DNA from: Magnetovibrio blakemorei
GTDB lineage: Bacteria; Pseudomonadota; Alphaproteobacteria; Rhodospirillales; Magnetovibrionaceae
Reading direction: 5' to 3'
NCBI RefSeq assembly: GCF_001746755.1
Contig: NZ_MCGG01000036.1
Coordinates: 54,384 to 118,383, forward strand
DNA: 64,000 nt
Shown in pieces: positions 56,593 through 64,000 of the stretch. A program made the position numbers and the translations under genes. Every line of letters begins with the position of its first letter. The first letter of the stretch is position 1. Under the pieces are notes generated by a model. That model saw nothing but the letters and a program-made list of their open reading frames with translations. It was not told where the DNA came from and did not search any database.

Positions 56593-57912
56593 ATGACAAA
56601 ACTATTCGCCCTCATCGACTGCAATAATTTTTACGCGTCGTGTGAACGGGTGTTTCGTCCCGACCTCCAAGATCGCCCGGTGGCGGTGTTGTCCAACAAC
56701 GATGGCTGCATCGTGGCGCGGTCCGCCGAGGTCAAAGCCATTGGCATCCCCATGGGGGCGCCGTATTTCAAAGTCCGCGATCTGTTGAGGCGTCATGATG
56801 TGCAGGTGTTTTCATCCAATTATGAGCTGTATGGCGATTTGTCGGCGCGGGTCATGGCGGTGCTGAGTGGGTACAGTCCCGACATGGAAATCTATTCCAT
56901 TGATGAAGCTTTTTTAGGCTTGGATGGGTTTGAAGGCTGGGACTTGGACGCCTATGCGAGAGACCTCCGCACCACGGTCAAGCGCTGGACCGGCATTGTC
57001 GTGTCGGTTGGCATCGCACCGACCAAGACCTTGGCGAAGATTGCTGCGGAACGCGCAAAAAAGAACCCGGCCTTGGGCGGGGTGGCGATTTTGACCGACC
57101 ATATTGAAATCGAAGCCGCCTTGGCCGCGACCCCGGTGGGGGACGTGTGGGGGGTGGGCCGCCAATGGGCAAAGCGCTTTCCCGCGTTTGGTATTTACAC
57201 GGCGTTGGACTTTTCCCGCCAGTCGGAATTTTGGGTGCGTAAAAAAATGGGCGTCACCGGGGCGCGAACCCAGGTGGAGCTTTTGGGGACCTCGTGCCTT
57301 GATTTGGAGAGCCAGCCGCACAGTCACAAATCGTGTGTATCATCGCGATCTTTTGCGCGCCCGGTCACGGCCTATGACGATGTGAAAGACGCCATTGCGA
57401 CCTTTGCCGCCCGCGCAGGTGAACGGGTGCGCCACGGCGGATTGGTGGCCGGGCAAGTCATGGTGTTTGCGCACACGGATCGCTTTAACCCCCAACAGCC
57501 CCTGGTTCAGGCGACCGCCACGGTGGCGTTGCCCAGCCCGTCAAACCTGACGGCCGATTTGACCCGTGGCGCGCTGAAGGCTCTGGGCCAAGCGTATCAA
57601 CCAGGGCTTCGCTATAAAAAAGCCGGTGTGATGTTGTTGGACTTGGCCCCGCAGGTGGCCCAGCAAGCCACCTTGTTTGCCCCGTCTGCGGCCAACCAGA
57701 TGAAGGCGGAACGTCTGCAGCAGGCCTTGGACAGCTTGAACGGGGGGCAAAGAGGGGGGCGAGATTTGGTGCGCTTTGGGCTGCGGCCCCAAGATATCAC
57801 GCCAGACCCTGCGCGAGGGGGGGCAAAAGGGAGCGGTTGGAGCCTGCGCCGCGACCACAAGTCCCCGCGCTACACCACATCGTGGGCAGAGCTGCGGGTC
57901 GTTAAGGCTTAG
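56593..57912 (+). CDS. umuC: UmuC Y-family DNA polymerase subunit
   Basis: Catalytic subunit of DNA polymerase V, for error-prone translesion synthesis. The 439-residue product starts MTKLFALIDCNNFYASCERVF, with the metal-binding D in ALIDCNNFY and the DE in EIYSIDEAFLGL near residue 100. VGIAPTKTLAKIAAERAKK follows. It starts 204 bp after umuD because a repeat is inserted; an in-frame extension upstream runs through this repeat and is not coding. Confidence 0.95.
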   Translation: MTKLFALIDCNNFYASCERVFRPDLQDRPVAVLSNNDGCIVARSAEVKAIGIPMGAPYFKVRDLLRRHDVQVFSSNYELYGDLSARVMAVLSGYSPDMEIYSIDEAFLGLDGFEGWDLDAYARDLRTTVKRWTGIVVSVGIAPTKTLAKIAAERAKKNPALGGVAILTDHIEIEAALAATPVGDVWGVGRQWAKRFPAFGIYTALDFSRQSEFWVRKKMGVTGARTQVELLGTSCLDLESQPHSHKSCVSSRSFARPVTAYDDVKDAIATFAARAGERVRHGGLVAGQVMVFAHTDRFNPQQPLVQATATVALPSPSNLTADLTRGALKALGQAYQPGLRYKKAGVMLLDLAPQVAQQATLFAPSAANQMKAERLQQALDSLNGGQRGGRDLVRFGLRPQDITPDPARGGAKGSGWSLRRDHKSPRYTTSWAELRVVKA

Positions 57913-57930
57913 GGGAAATCCAGTGTGGGC

Positions 57931-58200
57931 TTAGCGGCCCATATTGGCTTTGTAGATTTTGGTCATCGTGACGGCCAAATGGTCTTCGACCACAACCACT
58001 TCGCCGCGCGCGATCAGGTTGCCGTTGGCTTTGACTTCGATGTCCTCACCGACGCTGCGATCCAATTGCACCACGGCGCCACGGCCCATCTTAAGCAATT
58101 GGCTCACCTTCATGGTGGCGGTGCCCAAAACAGCGGTCACTTCCAGCGGAACATCCAAGAGGGCTTTGTGTTCGTCTTCTTCGTTGATGCCATTTGCCAT
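57931..58200 (-). CDS. fliN: Flagellar motor switch protein FliN
   Basis: Component of the flagellar C-ring that controls rotation. The 89-residue product has the SpoA domain: LLDVPLEVTAVLGTATMKV, VVQLDRSVGEDIEVKANGNL and ARGEVVVVEDHLAVTMTKI. It is separate from other flagellar genes here. It shows that the organism is probably motile. Confidence 0.93.
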   Translation of the reverse strand: MANGINEEDEHKALLDVPLEVTAVLGTATMKVSQLLKMGRGAVVQLDRSVGEDIEVKANGNLIARGEVVVVEDHLAVTMTKIYKANMGR

Positions 58201-58301
58201 GATTGATTTTGGTCCAAGAATCGGTGAAATGATAACGCACTATAGCGCAAATTCTCTTAAACGACCATGAATGCTGTTGAGGCCCAGAAACAAGGCTTTA
58301 T

Positions 58302-58994
58302 CTAGGCTTTGTTAAACAGGTTCACGCGCATGGGCTGGTCAAACGAAAAGCCGTCTTTGACGGGCACGCCCAGGCGCTCAAACGCGGCCCTAAGCGCCGC
58401 TTCATGCTTGGCGAAGCCCTCATCGTGCTGGGGATTGATGCGCAGCAGGCGTTCTTTGAAACGCTCGAAATCCGCATGCAGGGCCGGGTGCGTATAGGTG
58501 AACTCGGAGTCTTGAACAAGCCCCAGCGCACCAGCCCCTTGCAGAGCTTCATAGGCTTTGGCGCGCACTTCGGTTTCGTCATGCACGGGCTGCATCAATT
58601 CGAAATGAGGTCCCTCGGCCACCGGTTCACAGACGTAAAGTATGCCACCAGACTTGAGAACGCGCGCCGCTTCTTTCAGCGCCAGGCTCATATTGTCGAT
58701 GTCGACATGATGGAGGCTGTTGAAAAAGACGGCGATATCGATGCTGTCGGAATCAAACGGCAGTTCCTCGGCACGGCCCGAAAAATAGACTTCGTCACCC
58801 GCAGGTTTTTCGTTGTGGGCTTTTTCCAACTGTTTGGGGTTGCACTCCACCCCAAACGCTTTGGCCCCATGGCGCGTCATCAAGCGCACCAAATGGCCTT
58901 CTCCGCAGCCGACATCGATGACCTTTTTGCCATGGAAATCAAGCGTTGCGGTTAAAACTTCGCTGTTGGAGCGGGGGCTGAGTGACTGATTCAT
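58302..58994 (-). CDS. SAM-dependent methyltransferase (class I)
   Basis: A 230-residue methyltransferase with the SAM-binding motif VIDVGCGEGHLVRLMTRHGA near residue 25, DIAVFFNSLHHVDIDN near residue 85 and LKSGGILYVCEPV near residue 112. No membrane segment. The start at 58994 avoids an implausible longer frame to 59081. The substrate is unknown. Confidence 0.85.
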   Translation of the reverse strand: MNQSLSPRSNSEVLTATLDFHGKKVIDVGCGEGHLVRLMTRHGAKAFGVECNPKQLEKAHNEKPAGDEVYFSGRAEELPFDSDSIDIAVFFNSLHHVDIDNMSLALKEAARVLKSGGILYVCEPVAEGPHFELMQPVHDETEVRAKAYEALQGAGALGLVQDSEFTYTHPALHADFERFKERLLRINPQHDEGFAKHEAALRAAFERLGVPVKDGFSFDQPMRVNLFNKA

Positions 58995-59178
58995 GGCAGA
59001 AATAATATCGCTTTGGGCCGTTTGCGGCGTGAAAAAGGGGATCGTCTGGCAAGCCTTAATATGGGGGCGTAAAAATTTCAAACAATGATCTTAGTCAATG
59101 AAGCGTTCTTTTATGACGAGCGCACGGTTAGGGCAACTGTGAAATGAAAATGAAGGGCTAAAGGTTAAGCGGGGGCAA

Positions 59179-60114
59179 TCAGTTAACCTTGGTTTGACGC
59201 CATTGCGCCAATTGCGCCTGACGGCGCAGGGCAAAAGTGTCTTCGCGGCTCTGTCCCGCAGGTTGCGTCAAGTGGGAGCCCGGTTTGAGGGCTCTGACGC
59301 GGTTGGCGATCTCTTGCCCGGCGCGCATCCCGGAACCCTGCTGACGGATCTTGAACGCTTTGTTAAAACGCTGGGTGGACAAGGGGTCGGGTTGCACGAT
59401 CATGGCTTGGGTCACGACCTCTGAGGTGCCGTTATCGTAGCCGGTGTCGTCATGAGGCGTGGCGCTGGCCGTCATCATATCGCGGCCATAACCCGGTTGA
59501 GAGGTCCGGATCCACAATTTAGAGACTTTCTCGCGATACGATTGGTTGAGAGCGGGGGTGGTGGAATGATAATCGCCCGCCGCTTCGATCCATGACTTTG
59601 AAACGGCGAAGCGGGTTTTGAGAAACTGGGCCGCATAGGCCGCGTTGGCGGTGGCGTCAAACGCTTGCTCGATGCTGGAAAACGCATCGGGATGGTATTT
59701 GAGGTTAATTTGCATGCAGCCGACATCAATGTTTTGCACGCCGTCGGCCTGCAAAGACTTCACATAAGCCACGGCATCGATCCGATTGGGCAAATAATGC
59801 CCCTCGCCCCCGGTCGTAACGGTCCAAGGCCAGGCAATAATTGCCCCCTTGTCGCGTCCCGTATCTTCGAACCAACGCCCGGATTCGGCCAGCGAAATGG
59901 CCTGTAAAAGACCGTGGGGCAGGCCGTTGCGACGTTCTTGGTGGGTGATCGCAGAAATGCATGTATTTGCTTCTTTTTCAAAGCGTTGTGCGCTCTCGGT
60001 GAGGGGTGCGGAAAGGGCGCGCTCCGCCACAAGCAAGACCATGCCCACAGCCAACCCGGCCAAGACTGGACGGGTATAAGCTAATCGGAAAAGGGGTGTA
60101 GCTGTCATCATCAT
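59179..60114 (-). CDS. Lytic transglycosylase, SLT domain
   Basis: A 311-residue exported peptidoglycan-cleaving protein. An N-terminal signal segment (PVLAGLAVGMVLLVAERALS) precedes an SLT domain with the catalytic glutamate in LLQAISLAESGRWFED near residue 75 and VGCMQINLKYHPDAF near residue 133. The C-terminal 100 residues are disordered. Of three in-frame ATG codons I chose the first, 60114. In flagellated alphaproteobacteria such enzymes open the wall for flagella, but this is not shown here. Confidence 0.85.
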   Translation of the reverse strand: MMMTATPLFRLAYTRPVLAGLAVGMVLLVAERALSAPLTESAQRFEKEANTCISAITHQERRNGLPHGLLQAISLAESGRWFEDTGRDKGAIIAWPWTVTTGGEGHYLPNRIDAVAYVKSLQADGVQNIDVGCMQINLKYHPDAFSSIEQAFDATANAAYAAQFLKTRFAVSKSWIEAAGDYHSTTPALNQSYREKVSKLWIRTSQPGYGRDMMTASATPHDDTGYDNGTSEVVTQAMIVQPDPLSTQRFNKAFKIRQQGSGMRAGQEIANRVRALKPGSHLTQPAGQSREDTFALRRQAQLAQWRQTKVN

Positions 60115-60191
60115 GCCCAAAACTAAGCAAACGGCGTGCCAGTTTAGGGGGTGATTTTTGAGATATGGGGAGGGGTGGCGAAGGCGCGGTG

Positions 60192-60731
60192 TTATTGGGG
60201 CAATGTTGTGTCGCCCGGACCCAAGGCGCGCTGCATAAAGACCGTATCCACCCAGGCGCCCAATTTAAACCCGGTGGATTGCAAGTGCCCAACTTGCTTG
60301 AAGCCTTGGCGTGCGTGCAAATTGATGGAGGCCACGTTTTGCCCGCCGCCAATGACGGCAACCATTTGCCGAAAGCCAAGCGCCGTTGAGCGCTCAATCA
60401 AGGCGCTGAGCAACTGGGTGCCGATGCCTTTCCCCGTCGTCTGGGGGTCGACGTAAATGGAATCTTCCACCGTGTGACGATACGCGGAACGGGGACGGAA
60501 GGACGAAACGTAAGCAAAACCGTGAACTTTCCCGTCCAGTACGGCCACGATGTACGGGGTCCCGCCTTTGACGATGGTGCGACGGCGCTCGGCAATGGTG
60601 GCCACATCTGGCGCAACCTCTTCAAAGCTGGCGGTTCCGGTTTCGACGTGGTGGGCGTATATGCGCTGAATATCCGCCGCGTCTTGGTCGGTGGCATCGC
60701 GAATGATAAGGGACGGTGTGGTGTGGTTCAT
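60192..60731 (-). CDS. GNAT acetyltransferase, phosphinothricin type
   Basis: A 179-residue N-acetyltransferase with IIRDATDQDAADIQRIYAHH at its start and the acetyl-CoA loop QTTGKGIGTQLLSALIERS near residue 95. AVIGGGQNVASINLHARQGF near residue 125 is typical of the phosphinothricin/methionine sulfone acetyltransferase group. Adjacent to the amidohydrolase gene on the same strand. Confidence 0.88.
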   Translation of the reverse strand: MNHTTPSLIIRDATDQDAADIQRIYAHHVETGTASFEEVAPDVATIAERRRTIVKGGTPYIVAVLDGKVHGFAYVSSFRPRSAYRHTVEDSIYVDPQTTGKGIGTQLLSALIERSTALGFRQMVAVIGGGQNVASINLHARQGFKQVGHLQSTGFKLGAWVDTVFMQRALGPGDTTLPQ

Positions 60732-60738
60732 AGGGGCC

Positions 60739-61641
60739 TCAGCGTTTCAGCAGGCTGATGTCGATGCTGGTGAGGGTCTCGATCATGTGGCCGAGGTTTT
60801 GCGACAATTGGCTAAAACCGTCTGAGCGGGTGATGGTTTGCTCGTCCATATACAGCGCGCGATTGACCTCGATCTGCAAGGCGTGAACGTTTTCGTGGGG
60901 CTTGCCGTAGTTGCGGGTGGTGAAGCCGCCGGCATAGGGCGAATTCAGCACCACCCGGTAGCCCATATCGCGCAACACTTGATGCACCAAATTGGTGATG
61001 CGTTGTGAGCACGCGGTGCCGTTGGCATCGCCCAGCACCATATCGACGCGATTGTTGCCCGGATCGCGGTCCATGGGGCCGCCAATCGAGGGCATCGAAT
61101 GACAATCGATCAGCAAGTAGGTGCCGAATTTTTGTTGCGTGCGGTTCAATAAATCAATCAAGGCGGCGTGATAGGGTTTGTAGCACTGCTCAACGCGGTT
61201 TTGCGCATCTTCGAACGTGAGCTTTCCGGCGTAGATTTCCGCGCCGTCGGTGACCACCTTGGCAATGGTGCCCAGCCCGGCGCGCACCCGTGGGCTGGTG
61301 GTGTTGACCCAACTGGGCAGGTCATCGGAAAACATGTCGGGGTCCAATTCCCACGGCTCGCGATTGGGGTCGGTATAGGCGCGGGGAAAGTGGGCGCGAA
61401 TGAGCGGCGCCCCAAAATGCGGCGCTTGCTCGTACAGCTCGTCGATAAAGGCATCTTCAGAACGGCGCAACGCAACGGGGTCCAACTGGCTGGCGGCGAC
61501 AAAGGATGCGGGGTAGTTGTGGCCACTGTGCGGTGATGCAAACACAACCGGCGACGTCTGCGCCAACGGTTCGATGATATCGAACGGCGCATCGGCGGCC
61601 AAAACGGCTGTGGGCGTCACTTGCGGGGCGGATGTGGTCAT
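60739..61641 (-). CDS. N-formylglutamate amidohydrolase family
   Basis: A 300-residue hydrolase of the HutG2/N-formylglutamate amidohydrolase family. VVFASPHSGHNYPASFVAAS (near residue 32) and LLIDCHSMPSIGG (near residue 178) hold the likely metal ligands. Other hut genes are absent, so histidine degradation is not supported; a general formyl-amino acid deformylase role is possible. Confidence 0.88.
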   Translation of the reverse strand: MTTSAPQVTPTAVLAADAPFDIIEPLAQTSPVVFASPHSGHNYPASFVAASQLDPVALRRSEDAFIDELYEQAPHFGAPLIRAHFPRAYTDPNREPWELDPDMFSDDLPSWVNTTSPRVRAGLGTIAKVVTDGAEIYAGKLTFEDAQNRVEQCYKPYHAALIDLLNRTQQKFGTYLLIDCHSMPSIGGPMDRDPGNNRVDMVLGDANGTACSQRITNLVHQVLRDMGYRVVLNSPYAGGFTTRNYGKPHENVHALQIEVNRALYMDEQTITRSDGFSQLSQNLGHMIETLTSIDISLLKR

Positions 61642-61874
61642 TGCGTTTACAATTCCAGTCGGCAGGGCAGGTCCAGTCGGCAGGGTAGGGAAAAGAAGGC
61701 CCTACAAGGCTTCGTTTGTTTGGTGTTACAGCCTCAAAACGGCTGTGGCAACGCCAAACTGACGCAAACAAAAACAATGCCTGTCACAAGAATGAGATTG
61801 AGGGCTTGCCAAGTGCGTCCGATCAGACTAAAAAACCGCGTCCGTTACACCAAACGACAATTCCGATATTGATC

Positions 61875-61949
61875 GGGCGCGTAGCTCAGCGGGAGAGCAC
61901 CTCGTTGACATCGAGGGGGTCACTGGTTCAATCCCAGTCGTGCCCACCA
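61875..61949 (+). tRNA. tRNA-Val (anticodon GAC)
   Basis: A 75-base cloverleaf: acceptor GGGCGCG with CGTGCCC (one G-U pair), D-arm GCTCAGCGGGAGAGC, anticodon stem CCTCG/CGAGG around loop TTGACAT (GAC), and T-arm GGTTCAATCCC. CCA is encoded at the end. A strong terminator follows. tRNA genes are common integration sites. Confidence 0.95.
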
Positions 61950-61953
61950 TGAT

Positions 61954-61979
61954 AACCCCCTGGGAAACCAGGGGGTTTT
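61954..61979 (+). terminator. Rho-independent terminator after tRNA-Val
   Basis: AACCCCCTGG (61954-61963) pairs with CCAGGGGGTT (61968-61977) around a GAAA tetraloop, followed by TTC. It ends the tRNA transcript. Confidence 0.85.
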
Positions 61980-62020
61980 CTTGTTTGTGGGGCGCGTATG
62001 GGGTGTTCATTTAGTAGTTA

Positions 62021-62039
62021 TGGACACACTGTGGACACA
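62021..62039. repeat. Direct repeat TGGACACA downstream of tRNA-Val
   Basis: TGGACACA occurs at 62021-62028 and again at 62032-62039, 11 bp apart, about 70 bp after the tRNA. The spacing of one helical turn is what an integrase arm-site pair could show, but two copies are weak evidence. Confidence 0.35.
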
Positions 62040-62119
62040 GAAGTGGCCTTTTTTGACCTATATTCCGAGAACCTTCGACTTAGCCTGTTTTGGTTCCTTA
62101 GAGGCATCAACCGCGAACT

Positions 62120-62524
62120 CTAAGACAGCATCTGCAGGGTGTTGAGATCGAAGTGCATGTTGAGCAAGCCCGTGACGTCGTTTGATTTTGATTGTTGACG
62201 CGGCGCACTCATCATATCCAGGATAAAGTCTTGGGGGTTTGTCACCCCATCCGGGGAAAATGCGTCGGGGTAACGTGCATCTGCCAGTGACGCGGACATG
62301 CGAGCTGTCATGCGTTGCTTGATGTAGTCCTTGATGAGGTCGGCGGTGAAAATCTCCGAAACGTCTGTTGTCTCACCATCGGGAACGTCGAGCTTCTTAT
62401 CAGTGGCGATTTTCATAAGCTCCGCGAACTGAGACAGATCATCTTGGGTGAGGCCATAACGCCGGGCGTTCAGCAACTTTGCCTCTGCCAACGGCACATC
62501 CAATGGATTTGAAATGCTTGTCAT
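62120..62524 (-). CDS. Uncharacterised protein after tRNA-Val
   Basis: A 134-residue soluble protein starting MTSISNPLDVPLAEAKLLNA, with a helical N-terminal half and no cysteine. I do not recognise a family. It follows the tRNA on the opposite strand and may belong to an integrated element. A GGAA ribosome site precedes the ATG at 62524. Confidence 0.6.
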   Translation of the reverse strand: MTSISNPLDVPLAEAKLLNARRYGLTQDDLSQFAELMKIATDKKLDVPDGETTDVSEIFTADLIKDYIKQRMTARMSASLADARYPDAFSPDGVTNPQDFILDMMSAPRQQSKSNDVTGLLNMHFDLNTLQMLS

Positions 62525-62750
62525 GGGTGGTTCCTTTTCCCGCGAAGTGCAGCGATACCTACTGCACTGCAACACCCATGCCGTCTTTTCGGGGGCGTGA
62601 AACCGGCACAGCCCAATGTTTTGTATGGATTATATTTATCTAAGCTTGGGCTGGGGGGTGTAAAAATGCCCCACCCGGAAAATAGTGCCCACTCACCAAC
62701 AATATAACGGTCCCTAGCGGTGGCAAATTTAACGTGCCAAAATAGTTGCG

Positions 62751-63899
62751 ATGAGAAAGAAAACCACCGAAGACTATATCCGACAGGCTCGGGAAAAACA
62801 CGGCGACAGATATGACTACAGTCAGTCTGAATACGTAGGCGCGAGGGAAAAATTAACAATCATTTGCCCAGAACATGGGGCCTGGCATCCCCAGGCGTCG
62901 TCGCATTTGGTTGGAACAGGTTGTCCCTCTTGTGGTGGGCGCAAACAGTTAACAACGGAAGAGTTCATCAGACGGGCGCATGAAAAGCACGGCGATAAGT
63001 TTGATTATTCAAAGACTGTTTATACGAATTCTGAAACCAAGATGACCATCATCTGCCCTAAGCACGGGGAATTTAAGCAGAAAACTAGTGCGCATCTAAA
63101 AGGAACCGGTTGTCCTGATTGTGGAACGATCCAACGCGGATTGAGTAGCCCCGCGAAAGGAAACTTCCGAAGCGCAAATGATGAAATATCGTTTGTTTGT
63201 CCTGACCATGGATTAGTCAGGCAGCTTCCGGTTAACCACTTGAGCGGAAGCGGTTGTCCTAAATGTAGATATGCCCAAGCCGGGGCAGCAATGCGAAAAT
63301 CTGTTGAGGATTTTATTAAAGAGGCCAGAAATGTTCACGGTGACAAGTATAATTACTCTTTGGTCGAATACATCGGGGCACGAGACCCGGTCACTATTAT
63401 TTGCCCAGTAGATGGAGAGTTTTTGCAAACCGCAGGTGCTCACCTGAGAGGCACTGGTTGTCCGCGCTGTAGCCGTCGTGGACAAGGTGCCCCCAGAAAC
63501 TTGGTGAGGGCACTTCGTGGAGAATTTGATGAGCCCAAAGACGCGTTTGTATACGTGGTGCGGTTTAATCTTCCGAGCACCAATCAACGTCTCTTTAAAA
63601 TTGGCAGCGGGTCTGGAACGCGATGGCGTAGCACTACAACAAGCATTCGGCGCGTTGGTGGGACTGACGCAGAAACGACCAAAATAGATTTTAAAACCAG
63701 CGGCGAGGCAATTGTTGTCGAACACCTTGCCCACGACCAAGTTATGGAAACGAAGTACGTGGTTCCGCCGGAATTCAAGTTCGCAGGGTACTCAGAGGTT
63801 TTTACAAAAGAACCGGACTTAGCCGCCGTCGAAGCTCATCCTACACTAACGAGGTTTCGATCCGGCGATCGATGGGACCCTAAAGATGAACTTTCTTAA
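62751..63899 (+). CDS. Zinc-ribbon repeat protein with GIY-YIG-like end
   Basis: A 382-residue protein of phage/mobile-element type. Three full and one partial repeat units of about 60 residues follow each other (near 5-65, 68-128, 130-175, 181-242), each with a zinc-ribbon-like pair such as ICPEHGAWHP and GTGCPSCGG; the style resembles DUF723. The C-terminal 130 residues (FVYVVRFNLPSTNQRLFKIG, then SGEAIVVEHLAHDQ) look like a GIY-YIG or T5orf172-type nuclease fold. One sampled line is 47% GC, lower than the rest of the window. Function may be homing-type cleavage. Confidence 0.7.
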   Translation: MRKKTTEDYIRQAREKHGDRYDYSQSEYVGAREKLTIICPEHGAWHPQASSHLVGTGCPSCGGRKQLTTEEFIRRAHEKHGDKFDYSKTVYTNSETKMTIICPKHGEFKQKTSAHLKGTGCPDCGTIQRGLSSPAKGNFRSANDEISFVCPDHGLVRQLPVNHLSGSGCPKCRYAQAGAAMRKSVEDFIKEARNVHGDKYNYSLVEYIGARDPVTIICPVDGEFLQTAGAHLRGTGCPRCSRRGQGAPRNLVRALRGEFDEPKDAFVYVVRFNLPSTNQRLFKIGSGSGTRWRSTTTSIRRVGGTDAETTKIDFKTSGEAIVVEHLAHDQVMETKYVVPPEFKFAGYSEVFTKEPDLAAVEAHPTLTRFRSGDRWDPKDELS

Positions 63900-64000
63900 G
63901 CAAAACATTTCATATTTTTTGCCCGTAACCTCATACACTAGAGAAAGACTTTTCGCGTTTGGTCTCCTCATTCTCGTCGCCCTGCCAGCCCACGCCGCTG
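63886..64000 (+). CDS. Start of an exported protein, cut by window end
   Basis: The ATG at 63886 overlaps the end of the zinc-ribbon gene by 14 bp in another frame. It opens MNFLKQNISYFLPVTSYTR and continues as a hydrophobic signal-like segment (LFAFGLLILVALPAHAA) with an A-X-A cleavage site, then leaves the window. No family can be assigned. A short pilin-like subunit is one possibility, unsupported so far. Confidence 0.5.
   Translation, partial: MNFLKQNISYFLPVTSYTRERLFAFGLLILVALPAHAA

Noticed and set aside
61657..61686. Tandem CCAGTCGGCAGGG before the tRNA
   Set aside because: Two copies only, with no link to a gene or element; kept out of the feature list.
61828..62010. 60-residue minus-strand frame across tRNA-Val
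   Set aside because: It is antisense to the tRNA; frames of this sort are frequent false gene calls over tRNA genes.
63886..64000. Conjugation pilin subunit at the window end
   Set aside because: Only a signal-like segment is visible; the mature protein is outside the window, so no function is claimed.

Overview
The window is the nitrogen-fixation region of a marine-type alphaproteobacterium. I infer a Rhodospirillales-like relative of Magnetovibrio, Terasakiella or Azospirillum from the DraT/DraG pair, the GTTC-N7-GTTC LexA box, the alphaproteobacterial gene styles and a GC content of roughly 55-58% in the lines I sampled. The genus is a guess.

Layout. 1-6.4 kb: glycogen metabolism (glgP partial, glgA, glgC, pgm). 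6.5-12.3 kb: a complete minus-strand rnfABCDGEH operon plus one small unknown gene; Rnf drives electrons to nitrogenase ferredoxins at the cost of the ion gradient. 12.4-17.1 kb: divergent nifL-nifA-histidine kinase. 17.1-20.9 kb: nifB, two ferredoxins, nifQ, draG. 20.9-23.2 kb: minus-strand draT, a SIR2-like gene and bacteriohemerythrin. 23.3-30.0 kb: nifHDKT, a ferredoxin, a NafY-like gene and two uncharacterised genes. 30.1-35.8 kb: nifE, nifN, nifX, an RseC-like membrane protein, the nifX-associated gene, a CCE_0567-type gene, fdxB, a FeSI-like ferredoxin and one unknown. 35.8-37.4 kb: an AT-rich, inverted TPR-PRMT-like methyltransferase gene that looks foreign. 37.5-46.4 kb: apbE, iscA-nifU-nifS, nifV-cysE-unknown-nifW-nifZ-nifM, and a Shethna FeSII ferredoxin.

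Beyond the nif genes lie a FAD oxidase, small secreted and regulatory genes, fhs, an ammonium transporter fused to a GGDEF domain, alanine dehydrogenase, an SOS-controlled umuDC pair, fliN, assorted housekeeping genes and tRNA-Val(GAC). After the tRNA the sequence changes character: an unknown gene, a zinc-ribbon/GIY-YIG-like protein and the start of an exported protein suggest an integrated element.

How it works together. Eight plus-strand sigma54 (-24/-12) promoters with TGT-N10-ACA NifA sites can be read directly, before nifL, nifB, nifH, nifE, apbE, iscA, nifV and the FeSII gene. A weaker minus-strand sigma54 element precedes rnfA and shares the nifL NifA sites. NifA would therefore switch on its own gene, the structural genes, cofactor assembly, Rnf, the flavinyl transferase that matures Rnf, and the FeSII protective ferredoxin as one regulon. 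NifL, DraT/DraG and perhaps the SIR2-like/hemerythrin pair supply oxygen, redox and nitrogen control. No fixABCX, nifF or nifJ is present in the window, so Rnf is the only visible electron route.
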